In this document: positions 43,701 to 51,452 of the stretch, piece by piece | How the letters are laid out: each line of letters starts with the position of its first letter | Position numbering within the stretch: position 1 is the first letter of the stretch | Program-made: the position numbers and the translations under genes | Assembly (NCBI RefSeq): GCF_000242615.2 | Contig: NZ_KI912268.1 | Coordinates: forward strand, 1,646,551-1,710,550 | Length of the DNA stretch: 64,000 bases | From: Holophaga foetida DSM 6591 | GTDB lineage: Bacteria; Acidobacteriota; Holophagae; Holophagales; Holophagaceae | Reading direction: 5' to 3' | The notes under the pieces: generated by a model | Told to the model about the DNA's origin: nothing | The model's input: only the letters and a program-made list of their open reading frames with translations | Databases searched by the model: none

Positions 43701-43817
43701 GTCCGGGCCGTCAATCGCTGGGGCGAGCTCGGCCAATGGGCCTTCCTCGTCTGCCACAAGCCCGAGGAGGTCATGGGCAAGCTGAAGGAGCTGAAGACCA
43801 TGGACTGGAGGGCATGA
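40710..43817 (+). CDS. Type III restriction endonuclease subunit (Res)
   Basis: The 1,035-residue partner of the methyltransferase. An SF2 helicase core carries Walker A ATGSGKT at about 203-209, the NDEAHH box at about 329, LSATPF, and the later helicase motifs (QMLSEGWDANTVTN, EQVVGRGLRR). A C-terminal PD-(D/E)xK nuclease domain is visible in QPDFLVQFE and LILEIKGLE (about 959-981). It would translocate along DNA and cut when recognition sites lack methylation. The TGAGATG junction separates it from the mod gene by 1 base. A strong hairpin follows the stop. The helicase core differs in detail from EcoP1 Res and resembles the BPTD_3080-type endonucleases, which I recall as a related subgroup. 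Confidence 0.87.
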   Translation: MAEELQIPIQPVPQPILCSPFAEPDRHWAYDRGSHKHLQAEGRRPSRYWHQGNATGSRQRSIFMEEDEDDLPLVNMLRANVGDWRRNGYPHVTAVTRQLLLHWSREDRIRRLFFCQREAVETIIYLTEVMEPGHKVRHPQDAQGRPLQQTPWLRSDDFQAMLRGEMPRYANEWMTVPPSILDRPNEPDLPALRRYGCKMATGSGKTVVMAMLIAWTLCNRARAPRSERFPGAVFVACPNLTIKDRLQVLRPDRADNYYQKFDIVPSALMPELRKGKVKLDNWHQLALESASVEGGASYRVVDKGEEDADSFARRFLGELHGRGPILVLNDEAHHAYRPAPQLDGTPLSAEEKADLEEATQWVKGLDRLNQSVGVRFCVDLSATPFYLKGSGHIEGSPFPWLVSDFGLVDAIESGITKIPRLPVADNTGDSAENGKPDPKYFRLWERIKESLKPGEKLSGGKPKPEVVWREAEGALKTLADQWHERFGLFEGATPGQEKVPPVLIVVCDNTDIAQLFFERISGETEFQAAEPDEDDEAPKRNKKKRSVAYGPSALAPAFANTAERRVTIRIDSKLLGEAESSTGGGRKEAAEELRRIVSTVGVKGEPGEHVRCVVSVQMLSEGWDANTVTNILGLRAFGSQLLCEQVVGRGLRRMDYEPYRDEQGRLMLHEEYVDVYGVPFSVIPFKGRPTNKPNVDDKPRNHVKADPGREKAFEIQFPNVEGYAFALQRNLIKADVGAMEPLSLEPMEEPTAVFVAPQVGYSEGTPGGYGQFPTEKQDRKHYYETTHLQTLEFELSRRIVWSLLEGMGDKRVTKQTQGRQQLFPQVLRLVKQYTTTKVDWNGCAKAELGLDKYMTRLTERFLAAIEPDEHQGEDALVPILNRFQPRGTTARVDFKTTKPCHPTEASHIDQVALDTKQWEQSASFTLEAAAKDGIIHCYARNERLEFNIPYEYEGQPHSYQPDFLVQFEASPRHTLILEIKGLEDDRDRAKHEAAHQWVRAVNRWGELGQWAFLVCHKPEEVMGKLKELKTMDWRA

Positions 43818-43846
43818 CGGAGCTCCCGCCAACTTATGTCAAGTCC

Positions 43847-43887
43847 CCAGGGGCCCCTTGTTCACTCATGAATTCGGGGGCCCCTGG
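43847..43887 (+). terminator. Terminator of the R-M operon
   Basis: CCAGGGGCCCC (43847-43857) and GGGGCCCCTGG (43877-43887) are perfect complements with a 19-base loop, 30 bases after the res stop. There is no long T run. Confidence 0.6.
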
Positions 43888-43915
43888 ATGTCCATTCCGC
43901 CTCGAATTCCGCCCG

Positions 43916-43937
43916 TTTACTTGGCGTCTACTTGGCA
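43916..43937. repeat. Tandem 11-bp repeat inside the island
   Basis: TTTACTTGGCG is followed at once by TCTACTTGGCA, an 11-base period with nine matching positions. It resembles the arm-site tandems at 33366 and 51228 in period but not in sequence and may mark an old island boundary. Confidence 0.5.
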
Positions 43938-44094
43938 TATATGGGTCCTACACCACGGCCAGCGTCCCCGGCTTGCGGCGTAAAAGCGCTTGGCCCACAA
44001 TTCCCTGGGGGCGGTTCGGGACACTCAAGGATCGTTATCCGGCTCGGGTGAGGTGTAGCCCCTCACGCTTGTCAGCTCCGCCCCTCTTGATTGC

Positions 44095-44730
44095 CTACGT
44101 TTCGGCGGAGCTTTCCTCCCAGAACAGGACGAGGTCCCGCTTGCCGCACCGGAGACGGCTGGGCGGGCATCGGTTGATGACCACGCCTTCGGGGCCCATG
44201 AGGGCCAAGGCACGGCGGGAGAGCTCCAGGCCCCGCTCCGCCCAGGCATCCCAGCCGCCAGGGGGCGGGGGATCATCCTCAAAGGGGCCCGCGCTCTCCT
44301 CCCACTCGTCCTGCCAGGCTGTGAGCGCAGCATCCAGGACCGCAACCTCCGGGCCCTCGCCCAGGAGATCGACCAGTTCGGCGCAGCCCCCGTACTGGTC
44401 CCAGGCATAGGCCCCACCGTAGTCGGGCATGATGCGGATGCTGGGCTCCGGGCTACCTTCCCGTTCCCGGGCAAGCTCTGATGCCGTCCAATCCCAACGG
44501 GCCAAGGTCCTGCGCTGTCCCGTGGGTGTGAGGAAGTAGGTCCGAATCCGCGCCCCCTCGGGCCAAGGCCCTCGCCTGCCCTTCGGGAAGAACCGATCGT
44601 CGGGCAGAACGGCCAGGCAGCGTCCCTCGGGTCCCGTCACATCCACCCACACCTGGTCGAGGGGCATCTCAACCATGTGGAACCCGGGAAGGGCTGGGAT
44701 TTCGGGAGGGCAATACCGGTCGTTGACCAC
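44095..44730 (-). CDS. Hypothetical island protein
   Basis: A 211-residue soluble acidic protein from GTG 44730. It has no motif I recognise. It is rich in Trp and Pro, with WDWTASELARERE, MPDYGGAYAWDQYGGC and a C-terminal CGKRDLVLFWEE. The coding status is supported by codon usage typical of the window and by the lack of competing frames, not by homology. It is isolated: the next gene on the same strand ends 470 bases away. It may be cargo of the island. Confidence 0.5.
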   Translation of the reverse strand: MVNDRYCPPEIPALPGFHMVEMPLDQVWVDVTGPEGRCLAVLPDDRFFPKGRRGPWPEGARIRTYFLTPTGQRRTLARWDWTASELAREREGSPEPSIRIMPDYGGAYAWDQYGGCAELVDLLGEGPEVAVLDAALTAWQDEWEESAGPFEDDPPPPGGWDAWAERGLELSRRALALMGPEGVVINRCPPSRLRCGKRDLVLFWEESSAET

Positions 44731-45201
44731 GAAGAAGCCTCAAGGGTTGGAGAATGGACTAGGAGCAGGGGGGCATCTGGGCCCATATCGGCATCGATGA
44801 AACCGATCCTAGCCTCAAGCATGGGACAGAGGCTGTCGGAGGCCAGATAAGGCGCAAAGGTACCGGTCCATCCTATGGATAGGGCCCCCGTCCGGCGCCA
44901 CTCGGAATGCTGGGCTGCATACACCCTCAAGGGGGAAGCAGGCACCAGGCCAGCTCTGGGTCTCATGACTCCAGTTCAGGGGCCCTATCCAAAGAGTATC
45001 CATCGGAACCGCCCAGCAGAGCGGCCCTAATTCCCCAGCATCCGGGTGAGGTGCTTGCACGAGGCCTGAAAGGCTTGGTTGCTCCCACGGCCCCGTGCAT
45101 TGACCGGAGGCGGAGCCCAAACAGACGCCCGGTTGCACGGGCTGGGCGGTGGAGATTCAGGCTCCCGCCCGGACTTGGTTTCACCCCGAAGCCAGCCATG
45201 C
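44731..45201. other. Gap without a supported gene
   Basis: A 471-base stretch between two minus-strand genes. Open frames here are short and of unlikely composition. I see no RNA gene, repeat or clear terminator. It probably holds the promoter of the gene at 44095-44730. Confidence 0.5.
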
Positions 45202-46587
45202 TCAGTAGTCCACCACGGTCTGGTCGATCAACTCCGGCCCCTCGAACCAGCCCTGCCCTGTCCTTGCGAGCCGATAGGCCTTCTCCAGACGGGGGCGCTG
45301 AGGACCCCAGCTCGGGCCAATGTGCGGCGGCCCATTCCGGAGCAGGTCGCGGACAGCCTTGAGGACGGTCCGGCGGTAGTGCCATCTGGGAAATATGGCC
45401 AGGGGCGCATCCGGCTGTTCGATTGATCGCCAGATGGTGTGACGCCCCTGATGAACGACGAGGATGCCTGACCAGAACCCATCGCAGCCCGGCGACCCGC
45501 ATGAGCACGTGAAGATCCAACACTCGTCGTCGGTGACCGCCGAGCGGCATAGCTCAAGCGGATCGACAATCGGGCTCTCCAAGGCGGGCAGGCCTTCTCG
45601 GGGGACCGAAATGGGAAGACCATCAATCTCGATGGACAGGGCACAACCCACTCTTCGCACCCGGAGGGTCGATATGTGTCCGGCCTGCCTGACCCAGTCC
45701 TCGGCGGAAATGCCATCCAGGAGGTGCCGCTGCCACCGGAGTCGGTCCCCATGGATGGCCTGGACCAGGGCCTCGTCCCCGCGGAAGACCCAATCGGTGG
45801 TCCCCTTGTCGTATGCGAGACAGGCATCCAGCAGGTATGGACGCACCCCCAGTCCCCGGCAGGTCCCAATCAGATTGTCGGGAATCGGCTCTTTCTCGCA
45901 TGGGCGGAGCATGTTTCTCGTCAAGTCCAGGAGGGCCGCCAGGGGCTCCCCTGCGATCCGGGCCAGGACGATGGCGTTGTCGCCCTCCCGGACCACGTCC
46001 ACGACCTTCACCATGAGTTTCTCGAACAGTCCCTGGACAAACTCGATGAACCGATCCATCTCGATCTCCCGGCGCGTCCGGGCTCCCCGCTCGCGCATGA
46101 GGATCAGGTGGTCCGGGCGCCGCCTGTCATGCTTGACCGCCATCCGGTCGGCAAAGGCGAGCCAGGCTTCTTCGGTCGCCAAATCAGCCTCGGCAGGCGC
46201 ACTGAGCCCGCCCAGCTCCCAGACGTATAACCTGTAATTGAACGCTGCCATGTCGTACATGGACCCCAATCCGTCCACGATCAGGTTGGGATTGGCCCCG
46301 CGATCGAGTAACAAACGGGCAACTTCGGTGTCCATGAACCGCAGTGCGTCGACGAGGGGACGGAGATTATCCTCCTGGGGGATATTGGGATCCGCCCCCA
46401 CCTGAAGAAGAAGCTCGGCCATGGCGTAACGCAGGGCCGGATCCCGAGTCCACATCGCGGTGTTCAGGATGGACTCGTCGTCTGGCCCATCCAGATGGTT
46501 CGGGTCCGCTCCGGCCTGGAGGGCCGCCCGGGCCCCATCCAGGTCACCGGCCTGAACGGCCTTTCTCAGATTCTGTGTGGCGTCCAT
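45202..46587 (-). CDS. Ankyrin-repeat protein with Cys cluster
   Basis: The 461-residue protein opens with three to four ankyrin repeats (about residues 1-110): LRKAVQAGDLDGARAALQAGADPNHLDG, AELLLQVGADPNIPQEDNLRPLVDAL, VARLLLDRGANPNLIV. The middle is helical. The C-terminal third contains CWIFTCSCGSPGCDGFWSG (C-x-C-G-x-x-G-C-x-G), a Cys arrangement seen in several toxin-immunity-like and hypothetical proteins that may bind zinc. No signal peptide. ATG 46587 is placed so that the first repeat begins at once; an in-frame ATG 21 bases upstream exists. It lies next to the broken integrase. Function is unknown; a role in polymorphic-toxin immunity or interaction is speculation. Confidence 0.68.
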   Translation of the reverse strand: MDATQNLRKAVQAGDLDGARAALQAGADPNHLDGPDDESILNTAMWTRDPALRYAMAELLLQVGADPNIPQEDNLRPLVDALRFMDTEVARLLLDRGANPNLIVDGLGSMYDMAAFNYRLYVWELGGLSAPAEADLATEEAWLAFADRMAVKHDRRRPDHLILMRERGARTRREIEMDRFIEFVQGLFEKLMVKVVDVVREGDNAIVLARIAGEPLAALLDLTRNMLRPCEKEPIPDNLIGTCRGLGVRPYLLDACLAYDKGTTDWVFRGDEALVQAIHGDRLRWQRHLLDGISAEDWVRQAGHISTLRVRRVGCALSIEIDGLPISVPREGLPALESPIVDPLELCRSAVTDDECWIFTCSCGSPGCDGFWSGILVVHQGRHTIWRSIEQPDAPLAIFPRWHYRRTVLKAVRDLLRNGPPHIGPSWGPQRPRLEKAYRLARTGQGWFEGPELIDQTVVDY

Positions 46588-47366
46588 GCGATTCCATCCC
46601 AGGTCCATGTTGGCGTAACCCCATGGACACTCGCTGTCCGGGCTTCGAATTGATGAGGTTCGCCCCAGGAGGGGCCAGCTATAAGCCCAGCGCCTTGGCG
46701 ATATCGTCCTGGAGCTCGTGGGCCTTCTCCTGCACCGCAAGGTCCAGAGGCGTTGCATATCGGCTTGTCGTAGAGGGCTGGGAGTGGCCGAGGAGGGTCT
46801 GCACCATGAAGGCCGGGAGGATGGCCCCGGCCTTGGCCCCCAGGGTGTGCCGAAGATCATGGATACGCGCGTCCGGTATCTTCACCTCCGCCCGGACCTT
46901 GTTCCACCATGCGTTCGCGATCTGGGGACTCAGGTGCCCCTGCCCTTCCCGGGAAGGAAACACATAGGGACCGATCTGGAGCCCCGCCATCCCTTTGATG
47001 ATTTCCATGCCGGCAGGGCCAAGGAAAACCTTTTTGGCCCCCATACGCTTGGCCGTCTTGTGATCTTTGAAGACGATGCAGGCCTCGTCCATGTCGATAT
47101 CGGCCCACTTCAAGGTCACGATCTCCGCCCGTCGGCAGCCGGTGAGAAGGAGGAGGCGCAGAATGGCGGCCGCCGTCGCCGGCATTTTCCCGTCGGATTG
47201 CATCTCATTGATCGTGGCCCCGACTTGGTGGAGCTCATCCACCGTCAGGGGACGATGCTTGACCCGGTGCGGATTCTGTTTGATGTGCCGGGCAGGGTTC
47301 GAGCCGTGGGGGATGTAGCCCCACTCCTCGCACCGCGCCAGGAGAGATGCAAAAACCCTCAGGGAG

Positions 47367-48028
47367 TAAGACATCCCCCGGCAGAGCCGGGGGCCTTTCA
47401 ACGTGAGCCGCTCGAAGCGGCTGAACGGGGTCGCTAACGCGGCCCCGAATGAGTTATGGGGCACCACATGGTGCCCGCCTTAACGAAACAGCGACAACTG
47501 TTCCAAGCGTTCGTCCTCTTTTTCCTGGCTTCGGATGTACTCGCGGACGACCTCCTCATCCCGCCCAACTGTCGACACAAAGTAGCCTCGGGCCCAGAAA
47601 TGCTGCCCGACGAAGTTTCGCTTACTTTCCCCATAGACCCGGGCCAGCCAGATCGCGCTCTTCCCCTTGATGAAACCCACCACCTGAGACACCGCATACT
47701 TCGGCGGGATCGAGATCAGCATGTCCACATGGTCAGCCATCAGGTGTGGCCTTCCTCGATACGACACTCCTTCTGATCAGCCAAACGCTTGAATATCTCC
47801 CCCAGGTGAGGCCTCAGCTTTTCGTATAGCGTCTTCCTCCTGCATTTCGGGATGAAAACCACGTGATACTTACACTCCCAGCGGGAGTGGCTTAGACTTT
47901 CCGACGAGTCCATCTCGGACCTCCTTTCGCGCGCTTGGCGGCTCACGATTCGAGATTCCAAGATGGACTCCCTGAAAAGTCAAACTTCTACTGCCTCCCC
48001 GGCAGAGCCGGGGGTTTTCCCGAAATGG
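47367..48028 (-). mobile_element. IS200/IS605-type insertion sequence
   Basis: A 662-base element inserted in the integrase gene. The hairpin CCCCCGGC-AGA-GCCGGGGG (47376-47394) near one end recurs as CCCCGGC-AGA-GCCGGGG (47997-48013) near the other, in keeping with the subterminal hairpins of this family. There are no target duplications or inverted terminal repeats, also typical. It encodes only tnpA, and in broken form. Ends are set by the restored integrase reading frame and may be off by a few bases. Confidence 0.8.
47480..47913 (-). pseudogene. tnpA: IS200-type TnpA, frameshifted
   Basis: The HUH single-strand transposase is broken. The N-terminal part (from ATG 47913: HSRWECKYHVVFIPKCRRK, RPHLGEIFKRLADQKECRIEEGH) stops at about 47743, where a 2-base AC duplication shifts the frame. 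The rest (MADHVDMLISIPPKYAVSQV, GQHFWARGYFVST, VREYIRSQE) continues in another frame. The HUH motif reads HVD rather than the expected HVH, so a catalytic histidine is also lost. The presumed nucleophilic Tyr region (VREYIR) is intact. It cannot move the element on its own. Confidence 0.85.
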
Positions 48029-48633
48029 ATAATCCGCGCTGGTGGGCGCCTTGAGGCTCTTCTTGTGGTGCCATCGGGCGATGGCTTCGCGCTCGAGGTC
48101 CTGGACCCTGACCGAGCCGAAGACTGGTTCGATGTGGGCCCGGTATTGATCCTGATAGCCCTTGAGAGTGGTCGGCCGCAGGTGGCGCCCATGAAGCTCC
48201 AGGAACTGCTCCCACATGACCGAGACCGTAGGAGCCTGGCGCAGCTTGTTCCTTTCCGAGGAGGGGTCATCGCCGCCCTCGATGGCACCCAGGAGTTTCC
48301 GAGCCTCAGCGCGGGCCTTGTCGACGCTAATCGTCGGCCAACTCCCGATGGTGAACCACTTCCGATCCCCTGCCGTCGTCCGATAGCGGAGGCGCCACGT
48401 CTTCTGAACGACTTCATCTTTCCCGGGCAGACCCAGCTCGATGTGGAGCCCTTGGACCACAGAATCCGCCACTCGAACCCTTCCACCGTCGCCCGGCTGA
48501 AGCGATTTCACGATCCTCTGGTCGAGTTTCAAAGGCATCAAACCCTCGCTGAACGAAGCCGCTCCGCGGCGGGGGTGGCGCCGTGTGGCGGGCCCGCGCA
48601 GTAAGAAAGCTAGCAATTCCATGTAAATGAAGG

Positions 48634-48679
48634 CTCCTTGGTCATCGCGATGTTGACGCATCGCCAGACGACCAAGGAG
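48634..48679 (+). promoter_or_regulatory. Hairpin covering the recombinase ribosome site
   Basis: CTCCTTGGTC (48634-48643) pairs with GACCAAGGAG (48670-48679), enclosing a second stem GCGATG/CATCGC (48647-48652, 48659-48664). The ribosome site AAGGAGG (48674-48680) of the recombinase gene (ATG 48687) is in the right arm and would be blocked when folded. Confidence 0.6.
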
Positions 48680-48686
48680 GTACTAC

Positions 48687-49528
48687 ATGAAGGACGTCAG
48701 TCTATCTCTATCCCGCCTGGAAGCGGACCTGCGAATGGCGGATCGGGCGAAAGGGACGATCCAGCAATACCTAGCTTCGATCCGGCGCTTTGAGGAGGCT
48801 CTGGGCTCGGATCTGGCGGAGGCGGATCAGGAGGCTATCCGCCGCTGGGTGGACCACCTCCGGCTGCAGCCCATCGGGCCGGAACGGCTGCGGTGCCACT
48901 ACTCGGCGCTGAAGTTCCTCTACGCTCGCACCCTGGGGCAGCCGGAGAAGGTGGCCTTCATCTCGATGCCCCGCAAGGACGCCCCGCTGCCCACGGTCCT
49001 GAGCCCAGCCGAAATCCAGCGGGTGCTGGATGCCTTCCTGGTCGCCAAATACCGAGTGTTCTTTGCCCTCATCTACGCCACCGGGCTCAGGATCCGTGAG
49101 GCCAGTCTGCTCCAGACCACCGACATCGACGCGATGCAGCGGGTCATCCATGTGCGCAACGGTAAGGGTGGAAAGGAACGCCTGGTCCCCCTGAGCTCCA
49201 GCCTCTACGCCCTGCTTCGGAGGTACTACGGGCACGAACGCCCACCACTCCCCTGGGTGTTCACCTCGAAGGCGGGCAAGCCGCTCTGCCACGAAACCGC
49301 GCGCCGAGCCTTGCTTTGCGCCTCCGCCGTGGCGGGCATCGGCAAGGTGGTCACCCCCACATGCTCCGGCACTCCTTTGCCACGAACCTTCTGGAGCACG
49401 GCACGGACCTGCGAAAGATCCAGGTGGTGCTGGGGCACGGCAGCATCAAGTCCACGACGATCTACACCCAGGTCTCACCGAGCCAGATCGCTTCCGTGAG
49501 AAGTCCTCTGGAGGATTTGAAGCTATAG
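48687..49528 (+). pseudogene. XerD-like recombinase of the IS91 element, frameshifted
   Basis: The frame from ATG 48687 encodes the core-binding domain (LEADLRMADRAKGTIQQYL...) and most of the catalytic domain (YATGLRIREASLL with the first Arg, [12 protein letters not shown]). Near 49352-49357 a five-C run lacks one C. The other frame then gives the rest: [21 protein letters not shown] (His-x-x-Arg), [15 protein letters not shown] (His, Tyr). A single extra C would restore a complete protein of about 280 residues. It is either a pseudogene or a frame regulated at the C run. Translation may be controlled by the upstream hairpin. Confidence 0.82.
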
Positions 49529-49532
49529 CGCC

Positions 49533-50642
49533 GTGGCCTTCCCAAGGCCTCGCCACGACATCGCGGATATCGTCAGGGCGCACCGCCCGGAACTGGAGCG
49601 GCTCCATCGCCTCCTCCCGGGCCCCCAGAAGCGCGTCCTGACGGGCCATCAGCCCGGTGTCGCACAGCCGCCCTCGGCGGCCATGTCGAGGTATGTACCG
49701 GCTGCGGTCGGGAGCATCCGGTCTACAACAGTTGCCGGAACCGTCACTGCCCCAAGTGCCAGGCCGCAGCCCAGCAGAAGTGGATCGATGCCCGGGCCGA
49801 GCGCATCCTGCCGGTGCCCCACTTCCACCTGGTGTTCACGCTCCCCTCGGAGCTGAAGCCCGTGGCCATGCGCCATCCAGTGGAGGTCTATGGCGCCCTG
49901 TTCCAGGTCACCGGCGAGGTCCTGGCGGAGTTGGGACGGACCCACCTCCGGGCCACCCTGGGGCTCACCCTGGTGCTCCACACCTGGACCCGGGACCTCC
50001 GCTTCCATCCCCATGTCCACGTGCTGGCCACGGCGGCGGGCTTTCGCTGGATGGGAGCCGGTTCGTCCACGCCAGAAAGGACTACCTGTTCCCGGTGAAG
50101 GCCATGGGCAAGCTGCTGCGGGGAAAGATGCTGGATGCCCTGCGAGGACTCCGCCGAAGGGCATCCTGCCAGATCAGGGCTTCAATGCCCTCATGGCCAC
50201 CCTCGCCCGCCACAAGTCCTGGGTCGTCTATGCGAAAGCCCCCTTCCGGCGTTCCCAGCATGTGCTGAGCTACCTGGGGCGCTACACCCACCGGGTGGGT
50301 ATCGCCAATTCCCGGCTGATCGACGTGGGGCCGGGGCATGTCACCTTCCGCACCCGGGGCCAGCAGACCGTCACCCTCCACCCCATCGAGTTCCTGCGCC
50401 GCTTTGTCCAGCATGTCCTTCCGGATGGCTTCCATAAGATCCGGCACTTTGGCCTCTACGCCTCGGCCCAGGGTGGAGGTCTGCTGGAACAGGCCAGGGC
50501 CCTGCTGCCTGCTCCGAAACCCAGAGCCGAGGCGTGTCCAGCCGAAGGCACGGGGCAACGCTGCCCTCATTGTGGTGGTCTGATCCTCTGGCGACCGCTG
50601 ATGAGTGAAGCCTCCAGGGCACCCCCGGCGGTGATGCCATGA
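49533..50642 (+). pseudogene. IS91-family transposase, multiply frameshifted
   Basis: Reading in pieces across three frames gives an IS91-type Y2/HUH transposase of about 370 residues. It starts at GTG 49533 (RHDIADIVRAHRPELERLHRLLP). The zinc region follows (CRTAALGGHV, CTGCGREH, NSCRNRHCPKCQ), then RFHPHVHVLATAAGF (HVH), DYLFPVKAMGKLLRGKML, LSYLGRYTHRVGIANSRL with the Tyr pair region, and the C-terminal CPHCGGLILW. Frame changes occur near 49650, 50050 and 50155, each a 1-2 base indel. It is not functional as written. Confidence 0.85.
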
Positions 50643-50872
50643 CTGTCAGCCTCTCAGCTATCCATCACCTGCACCACGACCTCCACCACGGCGGGACGGC
50701 GAAGCCCTGCTATGACGCCAACTCGGTCCAAGCCCCTGCCGGGACTGTCGGGCTCAGCAGTCAGCAATCCCTGGGCGACAGGGGACCTGGCGTCCCCAAA
50801 AGTGGATCAGCAGGCGCGATTTCCCCATAGCCCTCGCCCAACTCCCCCGCCGCTCCGGGCTTGTTCAACACC

Positions 50873-50937
50873 GCATTTCATCGGTGGGGGCTCCGTCTAC
50901 CTGAGGCAGCCTCGCCCACGCCCCACCGACGAAATGC
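50873..50937. repeat. 17-bp near-perfect inverted repeat
   Basis: 50873-50889 and 50921-50937 are complementary at 16 of 17 positions (left arm begins GCATTTCATCGGTGGGG), with a 31-base spacer. It may be a terminator, an IS end or a site for island proteins. Confidence 0.55.
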
Positions 50938-50981
50938 TCACTGTTTCTGTTGGGTCTAGCATACGCTGTCCAGGTCGTTTC

Positions 50982-51002
50982 TGTATCCCGCCTGTATCCC
51001 AG
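50982..51002. repeat. Island-end repeat, right copy
   Basis: An exact copy, same orientation, of the 21-base sequence at 33366-33386, about 125 bases inside the right att site. Confidence 0.65.
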
Positions 51003-51126
51003 TCGTGCGAAAAACACCCCCGTACGCGCCTGTCCACAGCTGTCCACAGTATGGGGAATTTTTCAGCATTCTCAGCACTTTAGGTCCAAACGAGAGACAG
51101 ACAGAAACAGCCGTAGACACCGATTT

Positions 51127-51190
51127 GCCTGACTCGAAATCAGGTGTGCGAGTGATCGCACCGTAGGTTCGAATCCTATTCTCTCCGCCA
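51127..51190 (+). other. Right att site with tRNA-Ser 3' half
   Basis: Begins with the 20-base att core GCCTGACTCGAAATCAGGTG and continues as a tRNA 3' half: a good variable arm (GTGCGA...TCGCAC), a T arm GGTTCGAATCC and TTCTCTCC-GCCA. The 5' half of the tRNA is missing, so it is not a functional gene. Its variable and T arms differ from the complete tRNA at 33239, so the 3' ends come from different sources. Confidence 0.82.
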
Positions 51191-51195
51191 GTTTG

Positions 51196-51224
51196 AGGCC
51201 CACTAGACCAAGTGGGCCTTTTCG
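51196..51224 (+). terminator. Terminator after the tRNA 3' half
   Basis: AGGCCCACT (51196-51204) pairs with AGTGGGCCT (51211-51219) around a 6-base loop, followed by TTTTCG. It is a stronger terminator than the one after the complete tRNA. Confidence 0.75.
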
Positions 51225-51227
51225 CTG

Positions 51228-51249
51228 TTACCACATCCTTACCACATCC
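51228..51249. repeat. Tandem 11-bp repeat at the left end of island 2
   Basis: TTACCACATCC occurs twice back to back (51228-51238, 51239-51249). It occupies the same place relative to tRNA end and terminator as the TGTATCCC tandem of island 1 and so may be the arm site of a different integrase. Confidence 0.6.
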
Positions 51250-51452
51250 TGGTTGCAACCGCGGCAGCTCGGGAAACGGTTCGGTCGGGATTTTTTTCAA
51301 TCTCCGCCGGTAAAAATGCCCAAGGTGCCAGTTTCCGCGCCCACTCCGGCGCCTCTAGCACCGGTGGGTCTCCAGCCAATGGTCTCGATGCTGTCGATGG
51401 TGGTGATGGGCCAGCGCAAGCAGCCATCCGGGGGTGATTCCAGGCACTCCGA

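Larger units (their letters stand above)
46679..48538 (-). pseudogene. Tyrosine integrase split by IS200-type insertion
   Basis: The N-terminal part (48538 down to about 48029) has the DUF4102/arm-binding and core-binding domains: MPLKLDQRIVKSLQP, RLRYRTTAGDRKWFTIGSWPTISVDKARAEA. The C-terminal part (about 47366 to 46679) has the catalytic domain: RLLLLTGCRRAEIVTLKW (first Arg), HDLRHTLGAKAG (His-x-x-Arg), LLGHSQPSTTSRYA (His and Tyr). Removing the 662-base IS joins ...PTSADY to SLRVFASLLARCEEWGY in frame. This matches a normal ~400-residue P4-type integrase. As it stands, no active recombinase can be made. It is the island's own integrase by position, between cargo and the right att site. 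Confidence 0.85.
48634..50642 (+). mobile_element. IS91-type element with companion recombinase
   Basis: A two-gene unit: a XerD-like tyrosine recombinase followed 4 bases later by an IS91/ISCR-type Y2 transposase, an arrangement known from several IS91-group elements. Both genes carry frameshifts. The precise element ends are not visible, so these coordinates cover only the recognisable leader and coding parts. Confidence 0.65.
50643..51126. other. Right-end gap of island 1
   Basis: This 484-base stretch has no supported gene. It contains the inverted repeat at 50873-50937 and the right copy of the island-end repeat (50982-51002), then the att site. The first part may include the end of the IS91-type element. 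Confidence 0.5.

Noticed and set aside
42447-43832. A 461-codon minus-strand open frame inside the res gene
   Set aside because: Antisense shadow of a clearly recognised Type III restriction subunit.
44815-45138. A 107-codon minus-strand frame in the gap before the hypothetical island gene
   Set aside because: Trp/Ser/Pro/Leu-rich translation, no ribosome site and no recognisable domain.
51239-51427. A short minus-strand frame just inside island 2 that might be a gene remnant
   Set aside because: 62 residues with no motif; an alternative frame also reads without stops for 40 codons. There is not enough to support a gene or name a fragment.
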